Positions 44,443 through 53,951 of a DNA stretch of 64,000 bases are shown one piece after another; position 1 is the stretch's first letter, and every line of letters starts with the position of its first letter. The notes beneath the pieces were generated by a model that saw nothing but the letters and a program-made list of their open reading frames with translations, did no database searches and was not told the origin of the DNA. This DNA comes from Gp6-AA40 sp963818645 (lineage in GTDB: Bacteria; Acidobacteriota; Vicinamibacteria; Vicinamibacterales; UBA2999). Position numbers and translations under genes: made by a program. Location of the stretch: assembly GCA_963818645.1 (NCBI GenBank), contig CAWFTF010000007.1:62001-126000 (forward strand), in the 5' to 3' direction.

Positions 44443-46943
44443 ATGCGTCGTCGACTGTGGAAAGTAGGGCTCGCCATCGCGATCTTGCTGGCCATGGGCG
44501 CAGCCGCGAGCGTCGTGTGGGCACGGGGGGAACTCCGAGGCAGCCTGCCCACTCTCACGGGCGAACTTCGACTGGAAGGGCTCTCCGCGAGGGTGATGGT
44601 CACGCGCGACACGCTCGGCATCCCGACCGTCAGAGGTGCCACGCGTGAGGACGTCGCACGCGCAACCGGTTTCCTGCACGCGCAGGATCGCTTCTTCCAG
44701 ATGGATCTCGCACGACGGCGCGCCGCGGGCGAACTGGCTGCGCTGGTCGGACCACGTGCGCTGGCTCGCCGATCGCGAGATTCGCATTCATCGCTTCCGC
44801 GCCGAGGCGCAGCGCGCGCTCGCCACCATGGATCCAGAGTGGCGAGCCATCCTCGATGCCTACACCTCTGGCGTAAACAGCGGCTTGAGCCGTCTGCGAG
44901 CGGCCCCATTCGAATACACCGTGTTGAGACAGGAACCGCGCCAATGGCTCCCGGAAGACACCGTGCTCGTCGTCTTGTCGATGTTCATCACGCTGCAGGA
45001 TCCCGACGGCTCATACGAAGCGACGCTCGGGACTATGCACGACGTCCTGCCGGAGGCGATGGCGAACTTCCTCGCGCCGATGGGAACGGAGTGGGACTCT
45101 CCGATCGTGGGAAGCGCGCAGCGCCGTACCGCCAATCCCCGGGCCCGATGTCTACGACCTGCGATCGCGCCGCACCGGCAAGCGCCCTCCGAGGCACGAA
45201 GAGCCGAAGGACTCGACGCCCGTCGTTCGCCCGATCGAGCAGGAAGCCAACGGATCGCTGGGATTGATCGATCGCCTGTTGGGCGTTGGCAAGCGACAGT
45301 TGGGAGTTGGAAGTTGGGAGTTGGGAATTGACAGAGATGGATCCATCGGCAGCAACAACTGGGCAATCTCCGGCCGCCTCACCGACGACGGACGCGCGCT
45401 CCTCGCCAACGACATGCATCTCACCGTGCGCGTGCCAAACACGTGGTATCGCGCGTCACTCGAGTGGCAGGACGGCCCCAACACATCGCCCCATCGCCTG
45501 ATCGGCGTCACGCTTCCCGGTGTTCCCGCCGTGGTGGTCGGCAGCAACACGCACGTCGCGTGGGGTTTTACCAACTCGCAGGGCGACTGGAGCGACATCG
45601 TCCTGCTCGAAATCGATCCGAACGATTCGAATCGCTATCGCACCCCCGACGGCTGGCGACCGTTCGACCGATTCGAGGAGACGGTCGAAGTCGCGGGGGA
45701 GGAGCCGCAAAAGGAAACTGTTCGCTGGACGATCTGGGGGCCGGTCATGCCACCGGATCACAAGGGACGCTTCCGCGCGTTTCGCTGGGTGGCGCACGAC
45801 GCCGATCGCCTGAGCAGCTCGATTACAGCGCTCGAATCAGCACACACGATCGAGGACGCCTTCGACGCGGTCAACGGACTCGGCACGCCCGGCCAGAACT
45901 TCGTCGTTGCCGATGACAAGGGGCGAATCGGCTGGACGATCTACGGGGCGATCGCGCGGCGGGTTGGCTTCGATGGCCGCATCCCCACCTCGTGGGCGGA
46001 CGGCACGCGCGGCTGGAGCGGCTGGCTCACTCGCGACGAGTTTCCACGCGTCGTGGATCCGCAGAGCGGCCGCATCTGGACGGCAAACGCGCGCGTCGTC
46101 GATGGCGACATGCTCGCGAAGATCGGAGATGGAAACTACGAAGTCGGCTCGCGGGCGCGGATCATCCGCGAACGGCTCGAAAGTCAGGACCGATTTACCG
46201 CCGCCGATCTCCTGAGTATTCAACTGGACACGAGCGCCGAGTTTCTGACGCGATGGCGCACGCTGCTGCTCGGAGAGCTGAAGTCGGTGACCGATCAGCC
46301 CCGCATCCGTCTGCGTGAGATCGTCGAGCGCGACTGGGACGGAAAAGCGTCGCCCGGATCCGCCGGATATCGGCTGACGCGCATGTTCCGCGAAGAGGTC
46401 ACGGAGGCGATCATCGCGTTCCTGTTGATCGAATGCAACGAAGCGGACGCCACGTTCGACTATCGCAACGTGCGGCGTCGCGAAGGACCGATCTGGAAAC
46501 TCGTCTCGGAGAAGCCGATGCACCTGCTCGACCCGGAGTACGAGAGCTGGGACGCGCTGATTCTTCAGGCGGCAACCGATGTCGTCGTGCGTGCGGAACG
46601 GGAAGGCGGGCTGGCAGAACCATGGTCAACGTGGAACATCACGACCTACCGTCATCCACTGTCAGCCAGCCTGCCGCTCGTGGACCGATGGCTCGACATG
46701 CCACGGCAGACGTTGCCCGGTGATCTCTACACGCCGAACATGCACTGGAATGCGAACGCCTCGTCCGAGCGCATGATCGTCTCGCCCGGGCACGAGAGCG
46801 AAGGGATCATGCATATGCCGACGGGCCAGAGCGGCCATCCGCTCTCGCCCTTCTATTCGAACTCCCACACGGCGTGGGTCAACGGCGAAGCCACGCCGTT
46901 TCTACCGGGGCCAACGATGTACACGCTGACACTGACTCCGTAA
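44443..46943 (+). CDS. Penicillin acylase-family N-terminal-nucleophile hydrolase (two +1 frameshifts)
   Basis: N-terminal membrane/signal helix (LAIAILLAMGAAASVVW), then the alpha chain TRDTLGIPTVRGATREDVARATGFLHAQDRFFQMDLARRR-type segment. Extra bases near 44768 and 45135 split the frame; removing both gives 832 residues. The beta chain begins at the catalytic Ser of GSNNWAISG after autoproteolysis; NDMHLTVRVPNTWY, NTHVAWGFTN and the later NAN region are present. The spacer just before the Ser contains QLGVGSWELGI, encoded by the TTGGGAG word repeat also found at 495-563. Extracytoplasmic amidase of unknown substrate; relatives include acyl-homoserine-lactone acylases. Confidence 0.9.
45286..45336 (+). 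repeat. TTGGGAG word repeat inside penicillin acylase spacer
   Basis: GTTGGGCGTTGGC followed by CAGTTGGGAGTTGGAAG and TTGGGAGTTGGGAATTGA: five to six degenerate 7-base words, read in frame without stop and adding about 15 residues ahead of the autoproteolytic serine. Same word as in the noncoding repeat at 495-563. Confidence 0.85.
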
Positions 46944-46976
46944 TTCAAAATGCCTTGCCTTTTGCCTTTTGACTGA
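46944..46976. repeat. TGCCTTT word repeat in convergent gap
   Basis: AAAATGCCTTGCCTTTTGCCTTTTGACTGACC-like words fill the 37-base gap between penicillin acylase and the convergent gene. The words match those at 49258-49296 and 57262-57298. Confidence 0.65.
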
Positions 46977-46980
46977 CCGA

Positions 46981-47511
46981 TTAACGTCCTCCCCGGAGAT
47001 TGAAGCCAGTCAGCATGCTGATGCGTGTGCCCGCCTTCGATGGGACGACCGCAAAAGTCATCGGCACGTTCAGGGCGCCTGAACGGAACGTCACGCCGGC
47101 AGCCAGCGTCAGCGCCACGCCTACCGGAGTGATGTTCGGACCGATTCCGAACTCTGCGCCGTTGGCTGTTCGAAGTCCGACCAGCCAGTTCAGGCTCGGC
47201 AGCGCCACACCCTGCTCGAGACCGCCGACGAGGAAGACGAATTCGTGCAGGGCAGCCACGCCACCTTGCCTACTGTAGAACTCTTTCTCGAACTGCCAGC
47301 CAAACTGGGTGATGTTCGAACCCACCTCGATCGATCGCTCCCGCAGTTTCTCGACGACACCGTCACTGAGGGCTGTGACACCGAAGCGTGGACCCGAGAG
47401 GCTGACGGTCTTGAGACGCGGCGGCGGAATCGTGACGTCGGATGTCGTGGTCTGTGCACCCACGGGGACAGCAATCGTCGTAAACAGCAGCAGCAATACA
47501 GCAGCGCGCAT
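46981..47511 (-). CDS. Secreted hypothetical protein
   Basis: 176 residues with a clear signal peptide (AAVLLLLFTTIAVPVGAQ). The mature part has alternating hydrophobic strands and glycine-rich turns (FGIGPNITPVGVALTLAAGVTF, VPMTFAVVPSKAGTRISMLTGFNLRGGR), like a small outer-membrane or periplasmic barrel. No family was recognised. Start ATG 47511 chosen because GGAGGT lies just upstream; two in-frame ATGs further upstream are possible. Followed on its 5' side by a large inverted word repeat. Confidence 0.65.
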   Translation of the reverse strand: MRAAVLLLLFTTIAVPVGAQTTTSDVTIPPPRLKTVSLSGPRFGVTALSDGVVEKLRERSIEVGSNITQFGWQFEKEFYSRQGGVAALHEFVFLVGGLEQGVALPSLNWLVGLRTANGAEFGIGPNITPVGVALTLAAGVTFRSGALNVPMTFAVVPSKAGTRISMLTGFNLRGGR

Positions 47512-47597
47512 AGGCACCTCCATCAGTCTCATGGTGGAGGCCGCGCCGTGCTGATGTCTTGATGCCGGGCCTGAAAAATCCTGAATGTTAAATCACC

Positions 47598-47772
47598 ACG
47601 GTTCCATGTTCCACGTTCCTGGTTCCAGGTTCGTGTTCAGTGTTCGAGTTCCAGGGTTCGAAGTTCGAGGTTCGAGGTTCCCTCGGTTTAGGAACCCAGA
47701 ACCGTGAACCCTGAACCCAGAACCGGAACCTGGAACACGAACCCGGAACCAGGAACCTGGAACGTGGAACTG
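47598..47772. repeat. Large inverted repeat built from GTTCCAG/CTGGAAC words
   Basis: Left arm (47598-47690) is made of GTTCCACGTTCCTGG-type words; right arm (47692-47772) of the complementary GGAACCAGGAACCTGG words. The outer ends pair almost perfectly (GTTCCACGTTCC with GGAACGTGGAAC), so a long cruciform or RNA hairpin of about 75 bp per arm can form. Same word family as 3184-3229. Confidence 0.9.
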
Positions 47773-47778
47773 CAGATG

Positions 47779-49210
47779 CTATGCGGCGCGGGTTCGCAGG
47801 CGTGCGAGCGCGGATGCCCAGATATCGGGATGCGAGGAGACCTGCAGCATCGGCTCCACGGGGATCAGCCATCCCGCGTTGCCCGGCGGCGCGACGGCAA
47901 GTGCCTGGTCAACGATTCGTGCGGCGTCGGAGTGCTTACCGGCACACGCGAGTGCGATGGCGTGTCCGAGTGCTCCATCAACTGACGTCGCGGCCGCAGG
48001 CGGTATTGCCGGAACATCGGTTGCTGCGAGAACGGCGAGTCCGAGCCTGGCCGGTGGATGCCCTGGCGACGCGAGCCAGGGCCTCGCGAAATGCGGCGGC
48101 CGCGGAGTCACGATCGCCCTGTTGCATGCGCAGTGCGCCGATTGCGTACCATGTGTTCGCACAACACTCGCGCCCGTAAAGATGTCCGTCGCCTTCCGAC
48201 GCAAGCTCGCGCTCGAACGCTTCGAGCGCCGCCTCTGTATCGCCGCAGGCGAGGCGGATGAGACCACGCAACCAGTGAAGCGCAACAGCGCTGAATCTCG
48301 ACGTGCCCCCTGATTGGTTCGACAGACTCGTGATGCCGAGCGCCAATTGACGATCGGCCTCGGCCAGCGCATGCCGCGCCACGTGCACGGTGGCGATCAA
48401 CCAATGCGCCAGCGGAAAGCCTGGCAGCAGGGCCAGAGTGCGATGCGCCGCTCGCAGACGCTCTTCGCCCCAACCGACGTACGCGAGCCGGAAGTGATGC
48501 CGCCAGTTGTCTGGCTCGAGCGAGACCGCGCGCCGCGACGCCGCGAGCGCGTCGATGGAGCGGCCGGTGCGATCGAGCACGAACCCGAGAGTCGCCCACG
48601 CTTCACCGTAGTCAGGAGCCAGGCGACAGGCTTCGCGTGAATGCTGCGTGGCCGCTTCGAGTGCGGCAACGTCCGGCCTCTCATCGGCGCGTGTCATCTC
48701 GAAGTGCATGACGCAGGCATTGGCGAGGCCGATGTGCGCCGGAGCGTGATCTGCGGTGTGCTCGAGCACACCTTCGAAGACACGCCGCGCCCGCACGATC
48801 TGATCGCGCTCGAGCGTCTCGAGCGCGGCGCGCCCCTCCACCCACGCGCGATGGGGAGCCAGCAACTCTTCGAGCACGCCGTCGCTGACGCGCGCGGCAA
48901 CCGTGGTCACACTGCCTGCAAAGCGATATCCCTGGCGCGGGACGGTCTGAATGTACGGCTGCCCATCAGGTCCGGCTCCCAGGAGACGGCGTAGCGCCGA
49001 CACCGCCTGCTCGAGGCTGTTGTCGGTGACGGCCACGTCCTGCCAGACGGCCTCGATCAGCGCGTCTTTGGAAACGATCGCTTCGCGCCGAGCCAGGAGC
49101 TCGAGAAGGACGCCAAGATGGCGCTCAGGAATCGACAGTAATTCGCCGTTCCGCGTCACGCGACGGGCTTCGCGGTCAACCACGATGTCACCAAAAGAAT
49201 AACGAGGCAC
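47779..49210 (-). CDS. Winged-helix (OmpR-type) regulator with TPR repeats (one-base frameshift)
   Basis: Residues about 1-95 are an OmpR/PhoB-type DNA-binding winged helix without receiver domain (FGDIVVDREARRVTRNGE, LIEAVWQDVAVTDNSLEQAVSALRRLL, VPRQGYRFAG). The rest is a TPR-like helical array (DYGEAWATLGFVLDRTGRSIDALAASRRAV). An extra base near 48060 ends the frame early; corrected, the protein is 476 residues and ends in WASALARLRTRAA. Architecture is a CadC-like regulator lacking the membrane helix and is common in Acidobacteriota. Divergent from the NHL propeller gene, which it might control. Confidence 0.85.
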
Positions 49211-49252
49211 GCGTCTTCGAGAGTATCCTCCACCAGTCTGAGGAGTGGAGCT

Positions 49253-50380
49253 ATGCCAAGGTCAAAGGTTAAAGGGCAAAGGTCAAAAGTTGGGTTCCTG
49301 GCGATCGTCGCCGCAGCGGCACTCCAGTGGTTCATCGGATCGCCTCTGGCCGCGCAGAGCTCACAACCGCGGAGCCTGCCGATCTTCGAAGTCGACCCCG
49401 CCTGGCCAAAGGTGCCTGAGAAGTGGAAGCTCGGCGATCCCTCGAGCTTTGCGATCGACGCGCAGGACAACGTGTGGCTCCTCCATCGTCCGCGCACGCT
49501 CCCGCCCGAGCAGGCCTCGATGGCGGCGCCGCCGGTGATGGTGTTCGACTCGTCGGGCAAGTTCATCAAGGCGTGGGGCGGTGCCGGCAATGGATACGAG
49601 TGGCCGGAGCGCGAGCACGGCATTCACATCGATGCGAAGGGCTTCGTCTGGCTCGGCGGCAACAATTGCCCGACCAACGGCATTCGCGGTCTCAAACCCG
49701 TAGCGGACGATCAGTTGTTGAAGTTCTCGCCGGACGGCAAGCTGGTCATGCAGATCGGACACAGCAACCAGAGCAAGGGGAACGCCGACACGCAGAACCT
49801 CCATCGGCCCGCAGACGCGTGGGTGCACGCGCCAACCAACGAGGTGTTCGTTGCCGACGGATACGGCAATCATCGTGTCATCGTGCTCGATGCGAACACG
49901 GGCGCGTTCAAGCGAATGTGGGGAGCGTTCGGTGATCGGCCGATGGATGACGACCACTGCGATGTCGTCACGCCGAAGACGGTCGAGGATCCCGGGCCGC
50001 GCAACTTCAGCATTGTCCATGCGCTGCGCGTGGCGCGTGACGGAACGGTCTACGTCGCCGATCGCGAGAATCGTCGCATCCAGTCGTTCACCGCGGAAGG
50101 CAAGTTCGTGAAGCAGCTGGTCAAGGCCGACACGCCGTTCGCGAGAAACGTTGCATTGTCTCCAGACCGAGAGCAGCAGTTCCTCTACGTCGGCAACGGC
50201 GACGACATCGCGGTCGTCGATCGGAAGACGCTGACAATCATCGGAACGGTGAAACCCGCGGGGCTCAAGAACGCGGGGCACCAGATCGCGACCGACTCGA
50301 AGGGGAATCTCTATCTGGCGCAGACAACGAACGGCTTGCAGAAGCTGACGTTCAAAGGGATGTCGCCTGCCGGCAAGTGA
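49253..50380 (+). CDS. Secreted NHL-repeat six-bladed beta-propeller protein
   Basis: 375 residues. The N-terminal MPRSKVKGQRSKVG is encoded by an AAGGTCAAAGGTTAAAGGG word repeat and precedes the real hydrophobic signal (AIVAAAALQWFIGSPLAAQ). The mature part has NHL blades with repeating DGxVYVAD patterns: FEVDPAWPKVPEKW, EHGIHIDAKGFVWLGGNN, VFVADGYGNHRVIVLD and VYVADRENRRIQSF. Peptidyl-alpha-hydroxyglycine-lyase-like propellers look similar. It is closely related to the second half of the ThuA fusion at 55408-57252. Substrate unknown. Confidence 0.85.
   Translation: MPRSKVKGQRSKVGFLAIVAAAALQWFIGSPLAAQSSQPRSLPIFEVDPAWPKVPEKWKLGDPSSFAIDAQDNVWLLHRPRTLPPEQASMAAPPVMVFDSSGKFIKAWGGAGNGYEWPEREHGIHIDAKGFVWLGGNNCPTNGIRGLKPVADDQLLKFSPDGKLVMQIGHSNQSKGNADTQNLHRPADAWVHAPTNEVFVADGYGNHRVIVLDANTGAFKRMWGAFGDRPMDDDHCDVVTPKTVEDPGPRNFSIVHALRVARDGTVYVADRENRRIQSFTAEGKFVKQLVKADTPFARNVALSPDREQQFLYVGNGDDIAVVDRKTLTIIGTVKPAGLKNAGHQIATDSKGNLYLAQTTNGLQKLTFKGMSPAGK
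49258..49296 (+). repeat. AAAGGTC word repeat at NHL gene start
   Basis: AGGTCAAAGGTTAAAGGGC followed by AAAGGTCAAAAGTTGGG, five degenerate 7-base words, form codons 3-15 of the NHL propeller gene. Confidence 0.75.
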
Positions 50381-50429
50381 GACTCGCGCGCTCCCGCGGC
50401 TGCGGGACCGCATTCGTCCCGGCGTCCGC

Positions 50430-50951
50430 GTGCTCTTCGTCGGCATCAACCCGGGCGTGCGCTCCGCGCTGACGGGACACCACTTCGCCGGCTACTCGAA
50501 TCGATTCTGGAAGCTGCTGCACCAGTCAGGCCTCGTGCCCGAACCGGTCACGTATCTGGACGACGACCGGCTGCCCGAGTGGGGCTACGGCATCACGAAC
50601 GTCGTCGCGCGAGCGACACCCGGGATCGACGAACTGAAGCCGGAGGAGTATGCGGCCGGCCGACTGCGTCTGCGCGCGAAGGTGCGCCGCTACCATCCGG
50701 ACATCGTTGCCTTCGTGGGCATCACCGTGTATCGCGCGATGTTTCCTGAACGGAGCGGGCCGGTGACGATGGGACTGCAGCAGGAGCGGCTTGGAGAGGC
50801 CGCGGTCTTCGTGCTTCCCAACACGAGCGGCCGGAATGCGCATTTCTCCTTCGCCCAGATGCTTGCCGCGTTCGACTCACTCCGACGCCACGTTGACTCC
50901 AGTAGCCGCCGCCTGTCCAGGCGACGTGTGCGCCTGCGGGGACGAGGTTGA
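50430..50951 (+). CDS. mug: G/U mismatch-specific uracil-DNA glycosylase (Mug/TDG family), start uncertain
   Basis: Excises uracil or thymine from G mismatches. From GTG 50430 the frame gives VLFVGINPGVRSALTGHHFA, the family motif GINPG with the catalytic Asn, YSNRFWKLLHQSGL, WGYGITNVVARAT and the second motif FVLPNTSGRNAHFS. Homology clearly extends upstream of the GTG (LRDRIRPGVR in frame from about 50400), but no ATG, GTG or TTG is found there before the previous gene's stop region, so an unseen indel or a rare start is likely. Basic C-terminal tail is not conserved. Confidence 0.85.
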   Translation: MLFVGINPGVRSALTGHHFAGYSNRFWKLLHQSGLVPEPVTYLDDDRLPEWGYGITNVVARATPGIDELKPEEYAAGRLRLRAKVRRYHPDIVAFVGITVYRAMFPERSGPVTMGLQQERLGEAAVFVLPNTSGRNAHFSFAQMLAAFDSLRRHVDSSSRRLSRRRVRLRGRG

Positions 50952-50971
50952 CTCGGCGAAGGAGGTCCGCT

Positions 50972-51113
50972 ATGGATTTCAAGGCTGCTGGCGTACAACA
51001 TCAAACGGGAGATCCCCGACGTGCCACTCAAAGGGGTTCAGCTCGACCTGACGATGACGTTGCCGCCACGCGTCAGCGTCTCGTTCGTGAACAATGTCGT
51101 TGCGGCGGCCTGA
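50972..51113 (+). CDS. Small hypothetical protein (one-base frameshift)
   Basis: A strong GGAGG precedes ATG 50972. The first codons read MDFK; after one extra base near 50983 the frame continues LLAYNIKREIPDVPLKG, then VQLDLTMTLPPRVSVSFVNN and ends AAA at TGA 51111-51113. Corrected length is 46 residues. Codon third positions in the shifted frame are G/C-rich like real genes here, which supports the call. No family was recognised. It lies between mug and the beta-helix protein gene, all on one strand. Confidence 0.5.
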
Positions 51114-51137
51114 GTCGCCGCCGCGGAGGCTGCCACT

Positions 51138-53111
51138 GTGCGCACTGCCACGATTCTGTTGCTGTCGATCCTGAGCGCACGGGCGGTCGCCGCCGAAGAC
51201 AAGTCGAAGCCTGGCGAGTTCATCACCGAGCCGGCAACGCTGATCTCGCTTGGGTTCGAGTGGCGGATCGAGGGCGACGACAATCGCAACGCGCGCGTCG
51301 ACGTGAGCTACCGCAAACAGGGCGAGCAGGCGTGGAAGGCGGGGCCGCCGCTTCTGCGCATCGGCAACGAGCGGATCAACGAGAATGCGCTTCAATACGT
51401 GACGCCGAACGGGTTCGCGGGTAGCGTGTTCGATCTCGAACCGGCCACAGCCTACGAGGCGCGGTTCGTCCTGTCAGACCCTGATGGCGTCGAAGGACGT
51501 GCCGAGCGGGTCGTGCCGGTTCGCACACGCGCCGAACCGATGCCCGCCTCCGGAGGCAAGGTCTATCACGTCTATCCTCCGAACTATAAGGGCGAGCGAC
51601 AGGAGCCTGCGTTCACTGGACTCCTCGCGGCCTACTACACGGGCGCGTCACATTCCGACAACTTCAACACCTATCCACCACGTGTGCAGCCCGGCGACAC
51701 GATCCTGGTCCATGCTGGTCTCTACAAAGACGACCGTCTGCGATACGGCGGCGGCCTCGGCACCGTATCGAGCGGGACATACTTTCTGACACAGAGCGGC
51801 ACGGCCGAACGGCCGATCGTGATCAAGGCGGCCGGCGATGGCGACGTGATCTTCGACGGCGACGGCGCCTACAACCTGTTCAACGTGATGGCCGCCAACT
51901 ACAACTACTTCGAAGGCCTGACGATTCGAAACACCGATCTCGCCTTTCAGGGCGGGCTGAAGAACATCACGGGCTCGAGCGGGCTGACCGTCAAGCGCAG
52001 CCGATTCGAGAACGTGGGCCGCGCGATTTACACGGACTGGTCGGGATCGAAGGACTACTACATCGCCGACAACGTCATGATCGGCCGCTTCAATCCGAAC
52101 TACCTGATGGGATTCACCGGCCGCACCTGGCAGAACCTGCCGGAGTTCAACCCGAAGCTGGTCTCGGAGTATGCGATCAAGGTCTACGGCTCGGGGCATG
52201 TCGTCGCCTACAACTCGATCGCCAACTTCCACGACGGCGTCGACGTCGCGACGTACGGAAACCCGGATGGCAGTCCGAACCCGATCCGCGATCGAATGCC
52301 GGTCTCGATCGACTTCTACGGCAACGACATCTCCAACGTCGAAGACAACTGTCTCGAGGCCGACGGCGGTGCGCACAACATCCGCATCTTCCGCAATCGC
52401 TGCTTCAACCACGGTCATCGCGCGCTCAGCGTGCAGCCGATGTTTGGCGGACCGGTTTACTTCATTCGCAATGTCGTCTATCACGCGCCGGAAGGCGGCG
52501 CCGTGAAGTTCACCGCATCGTCGTCCGGGATCATCGTGTGGCACAACACGCTGATCGCGCCGGTGAAGCCGATGCTGCTCGCCGCGTCGAACGTGCACTA
52601 CCGAAACAACCTGATTCTCGGCAAGAGCGAGACGCTCGAGACATTCGCGGTCGAAACGAACACCAACTACTCGAGCTCGGACTACAACGGGTTCCGGCCG
52701 AACGAGGGCGCCGAGTTCTCATTCGAGTGGAGCTCTCCGTCGCGGTCGCTGCGCGCGAACTTTCCAGGCGAACCCGGCACGCTTGGCGTTCAGGAGCAGA
52801 CGAAGCTCGAGGCTTCGTCGCGGGAGCGGCGGCGGTTCAAGACGCTCAGGGAGTTCAGCGACGCCACTGGTCAGGACGCGCACAGCGTCCTCGTGGACTA
52901 CGATGTGTTTGTAAAGGTCGCCGCCCCGGGCCCGGATCCGCGCACGCTCTACAAGCCGTCGGATTTCGATTTCCAGCTTCGCGCCGGCTCAGTCGCCGTC
53001 GACGCAGGCGTGCGGTTGAGCGGGATCAACGACGATTTCACCGGAAAAGCGCCCGATCTGGGCGCTTACGAAGTCGGGCAACCACTACCGCATTACGGTC
53101 CGCGGCCCTAG
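51138..53111 (+). CDS. Secreted right-handed parallel beta-helix protein
   Basis: 657 residues with signal peptide (ATILLLSILSARAVAAED). An N-terminal fibronectin-III-like domain (about residues 30-130; LEPATAYEARFVLSDPDG) leads into a parallel beta-helix (about 150-490) with repeating N-rich rungs such as YNYFEGLTIRNTD, SRFENVGRAIYTDW, NSIANFHDGVDVATYGN and NCLEADGGAHNIRIFRNRCFN. Ends PDLGAYEVG, a frequent C-terminus of such proteins. Family members are polysaccharide lyases or epimerases; the catalytic residues are not evident to me. Start GTG 51138 with GGAGG upstream. Confidence 0.85.
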   Translation: MRTATILLLSILSARAVAAEDKSKPGEFITEPATLISLGFEWRIEGDDNRNARVDVSYRKQGEQAWKAGPPLLRIGNERINENALQYVTPNGFAGSVFDLEPATAYEARFVLSDPDGVEGRAERVVPVRTRAEPMPASGGKVYHVYPPNYKGERQEPAFTGLLAAYYTGASHSDNFNTYPPRVQPGDTILVHAGLYKDDRLRYGGGLGTVSSGTYFLTQSGTAERPIVIKAAGDGDVIFDGDGAYNLFNVMAANYNYFEGLTIRNTDLAFQGGLKNITGSSGLTVKRSRFENVGRAIYTDWSGSKDYYIADNVMIGRFNPNYLMGFTGRTWQNLPEFNPKLVSEYAIKVYGSGHVVAYNSIANFHDGVDVATYGNPDGSPNPIRDRMPVSIDFYGNDISNVEDNCLEADGGAHNIRIFRNRCFNHGHRALSVQPMFGGPVYFIRNVVYHAPEGGAVKFTASSSGIIVWHNTLIAPVKPMLLAASNVHYRNNLILGKSETLETFAVETNTNYSSSDYNGFRPNEGAEFSFEWSSPSRSLRANFPGEPGTLGVQEQTKLEASSRERRRFKTLREFSDATGQDAHSVLVDYDVFVKVAAPGPDPRTLYKPSDFDFQLRAGSVAVDAGVRLSGINDDFTGKAPDLGAYEVGQPLPHYGPRP

Positions 53112-53156
53112 CCGTGTCACCTTTGCCTGCCGTTCTGACTCTATTCATCAGAGACG

Positions 53157-53832
53157 ATGCATATCGTGAACGCGCCAGTGCTTGAAGTGTGGACGATGCT
53201 GTCGGACGAGCAGGTGGTGACCCGCGTGCTCGCGGGCCAGACCGCGTTGTTCGAGGTGCTCATGCGCCGGCACAACGAGCGCATTTACCGTGCGGCCCGC
53301 GCCATTCTTCGAGACGAGCACGAGGCCGAGGACGTCATGCAGCAGGCGTATGTCAACGCGTACAGCCACCTGCGCCAGTTCGACGGCCGCTCGAAGTTCT
53401 CAACCTGGCTCACGCGCATCGCGGTGCACGAAGCGCTCGCACGCGCGCGACACCGTGGCCGATACATGACGATGGATGGAGACGAGTCTTCAGTGGCCGA
53501 TCTGCCAGGTGCCTTCGACGCAGCACCGGATCCCGAGCGGCTGGCGATCTCGCACGAGCTTGGGGCGCTGGTCGAATCTGCAGTCGATCGACTGCCAGAC
53601 GGTACGCGTGAAGTGTTCATGCTGAGACAGGTCGAAGGCATGAGCACGGAAGAAGTGGCGGTACGCGCTCAACGTCAGCGAGGCCGTCGTCAAGACACGA
53701 CTGTCGCGTGCGCGTGGCGCCATTCGTCGCGAGCTCTTCGAGCACGCCGGGCTTGCAACGTCGAACACATTCCGCTTTCTGCGGCCGAGATGCGACCGCG
53801 TTGTGAGCGTCGTTCTCGCACGGATCTCGTAA
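53157..53832 (+). CDS. ECF-type RNA polymerase sigma factor (one-base frameshift)
   Basis: 224 residues after removal of one extra base near 53660. Region 2: LFEVLMRRHNERIYRAARAIL with EAEDVMQQAYVNAYSHLRQFDGRSKFSTWLTRIAVHEALAR-type core (DVMQQ and FSTWL motifs). Region 4: LPDGTREVFMLRQVEGMSTEEVA then, in the corrected frame, ALNVSEAVVKTRLSRARGAI. Ends at TAA 53830-53832. No anti-sigma gene is seen next to it. Followed by a diheme cytochrome gene that it may control; that link is inferred from position only. Confidence 0.9.
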
Positions 53833-53951
53833 GCCCACCTCGTCGCACGCGACTCGTGCATTCGTAACCAAACAGTCGCAACGCACTCTATCGATTACGG
53901 GCTCGCGCGACACAGTGAACATGTCGAGCCCGGCGAACAGGAGCGAGCGTC

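Noticed and set aside
44443..46943. Three separate small genes instead of one acylase
   Set aside because: The pieces join seamlessly into one family-length protein after removing two single bases; no starts or SDs exist at the joins.
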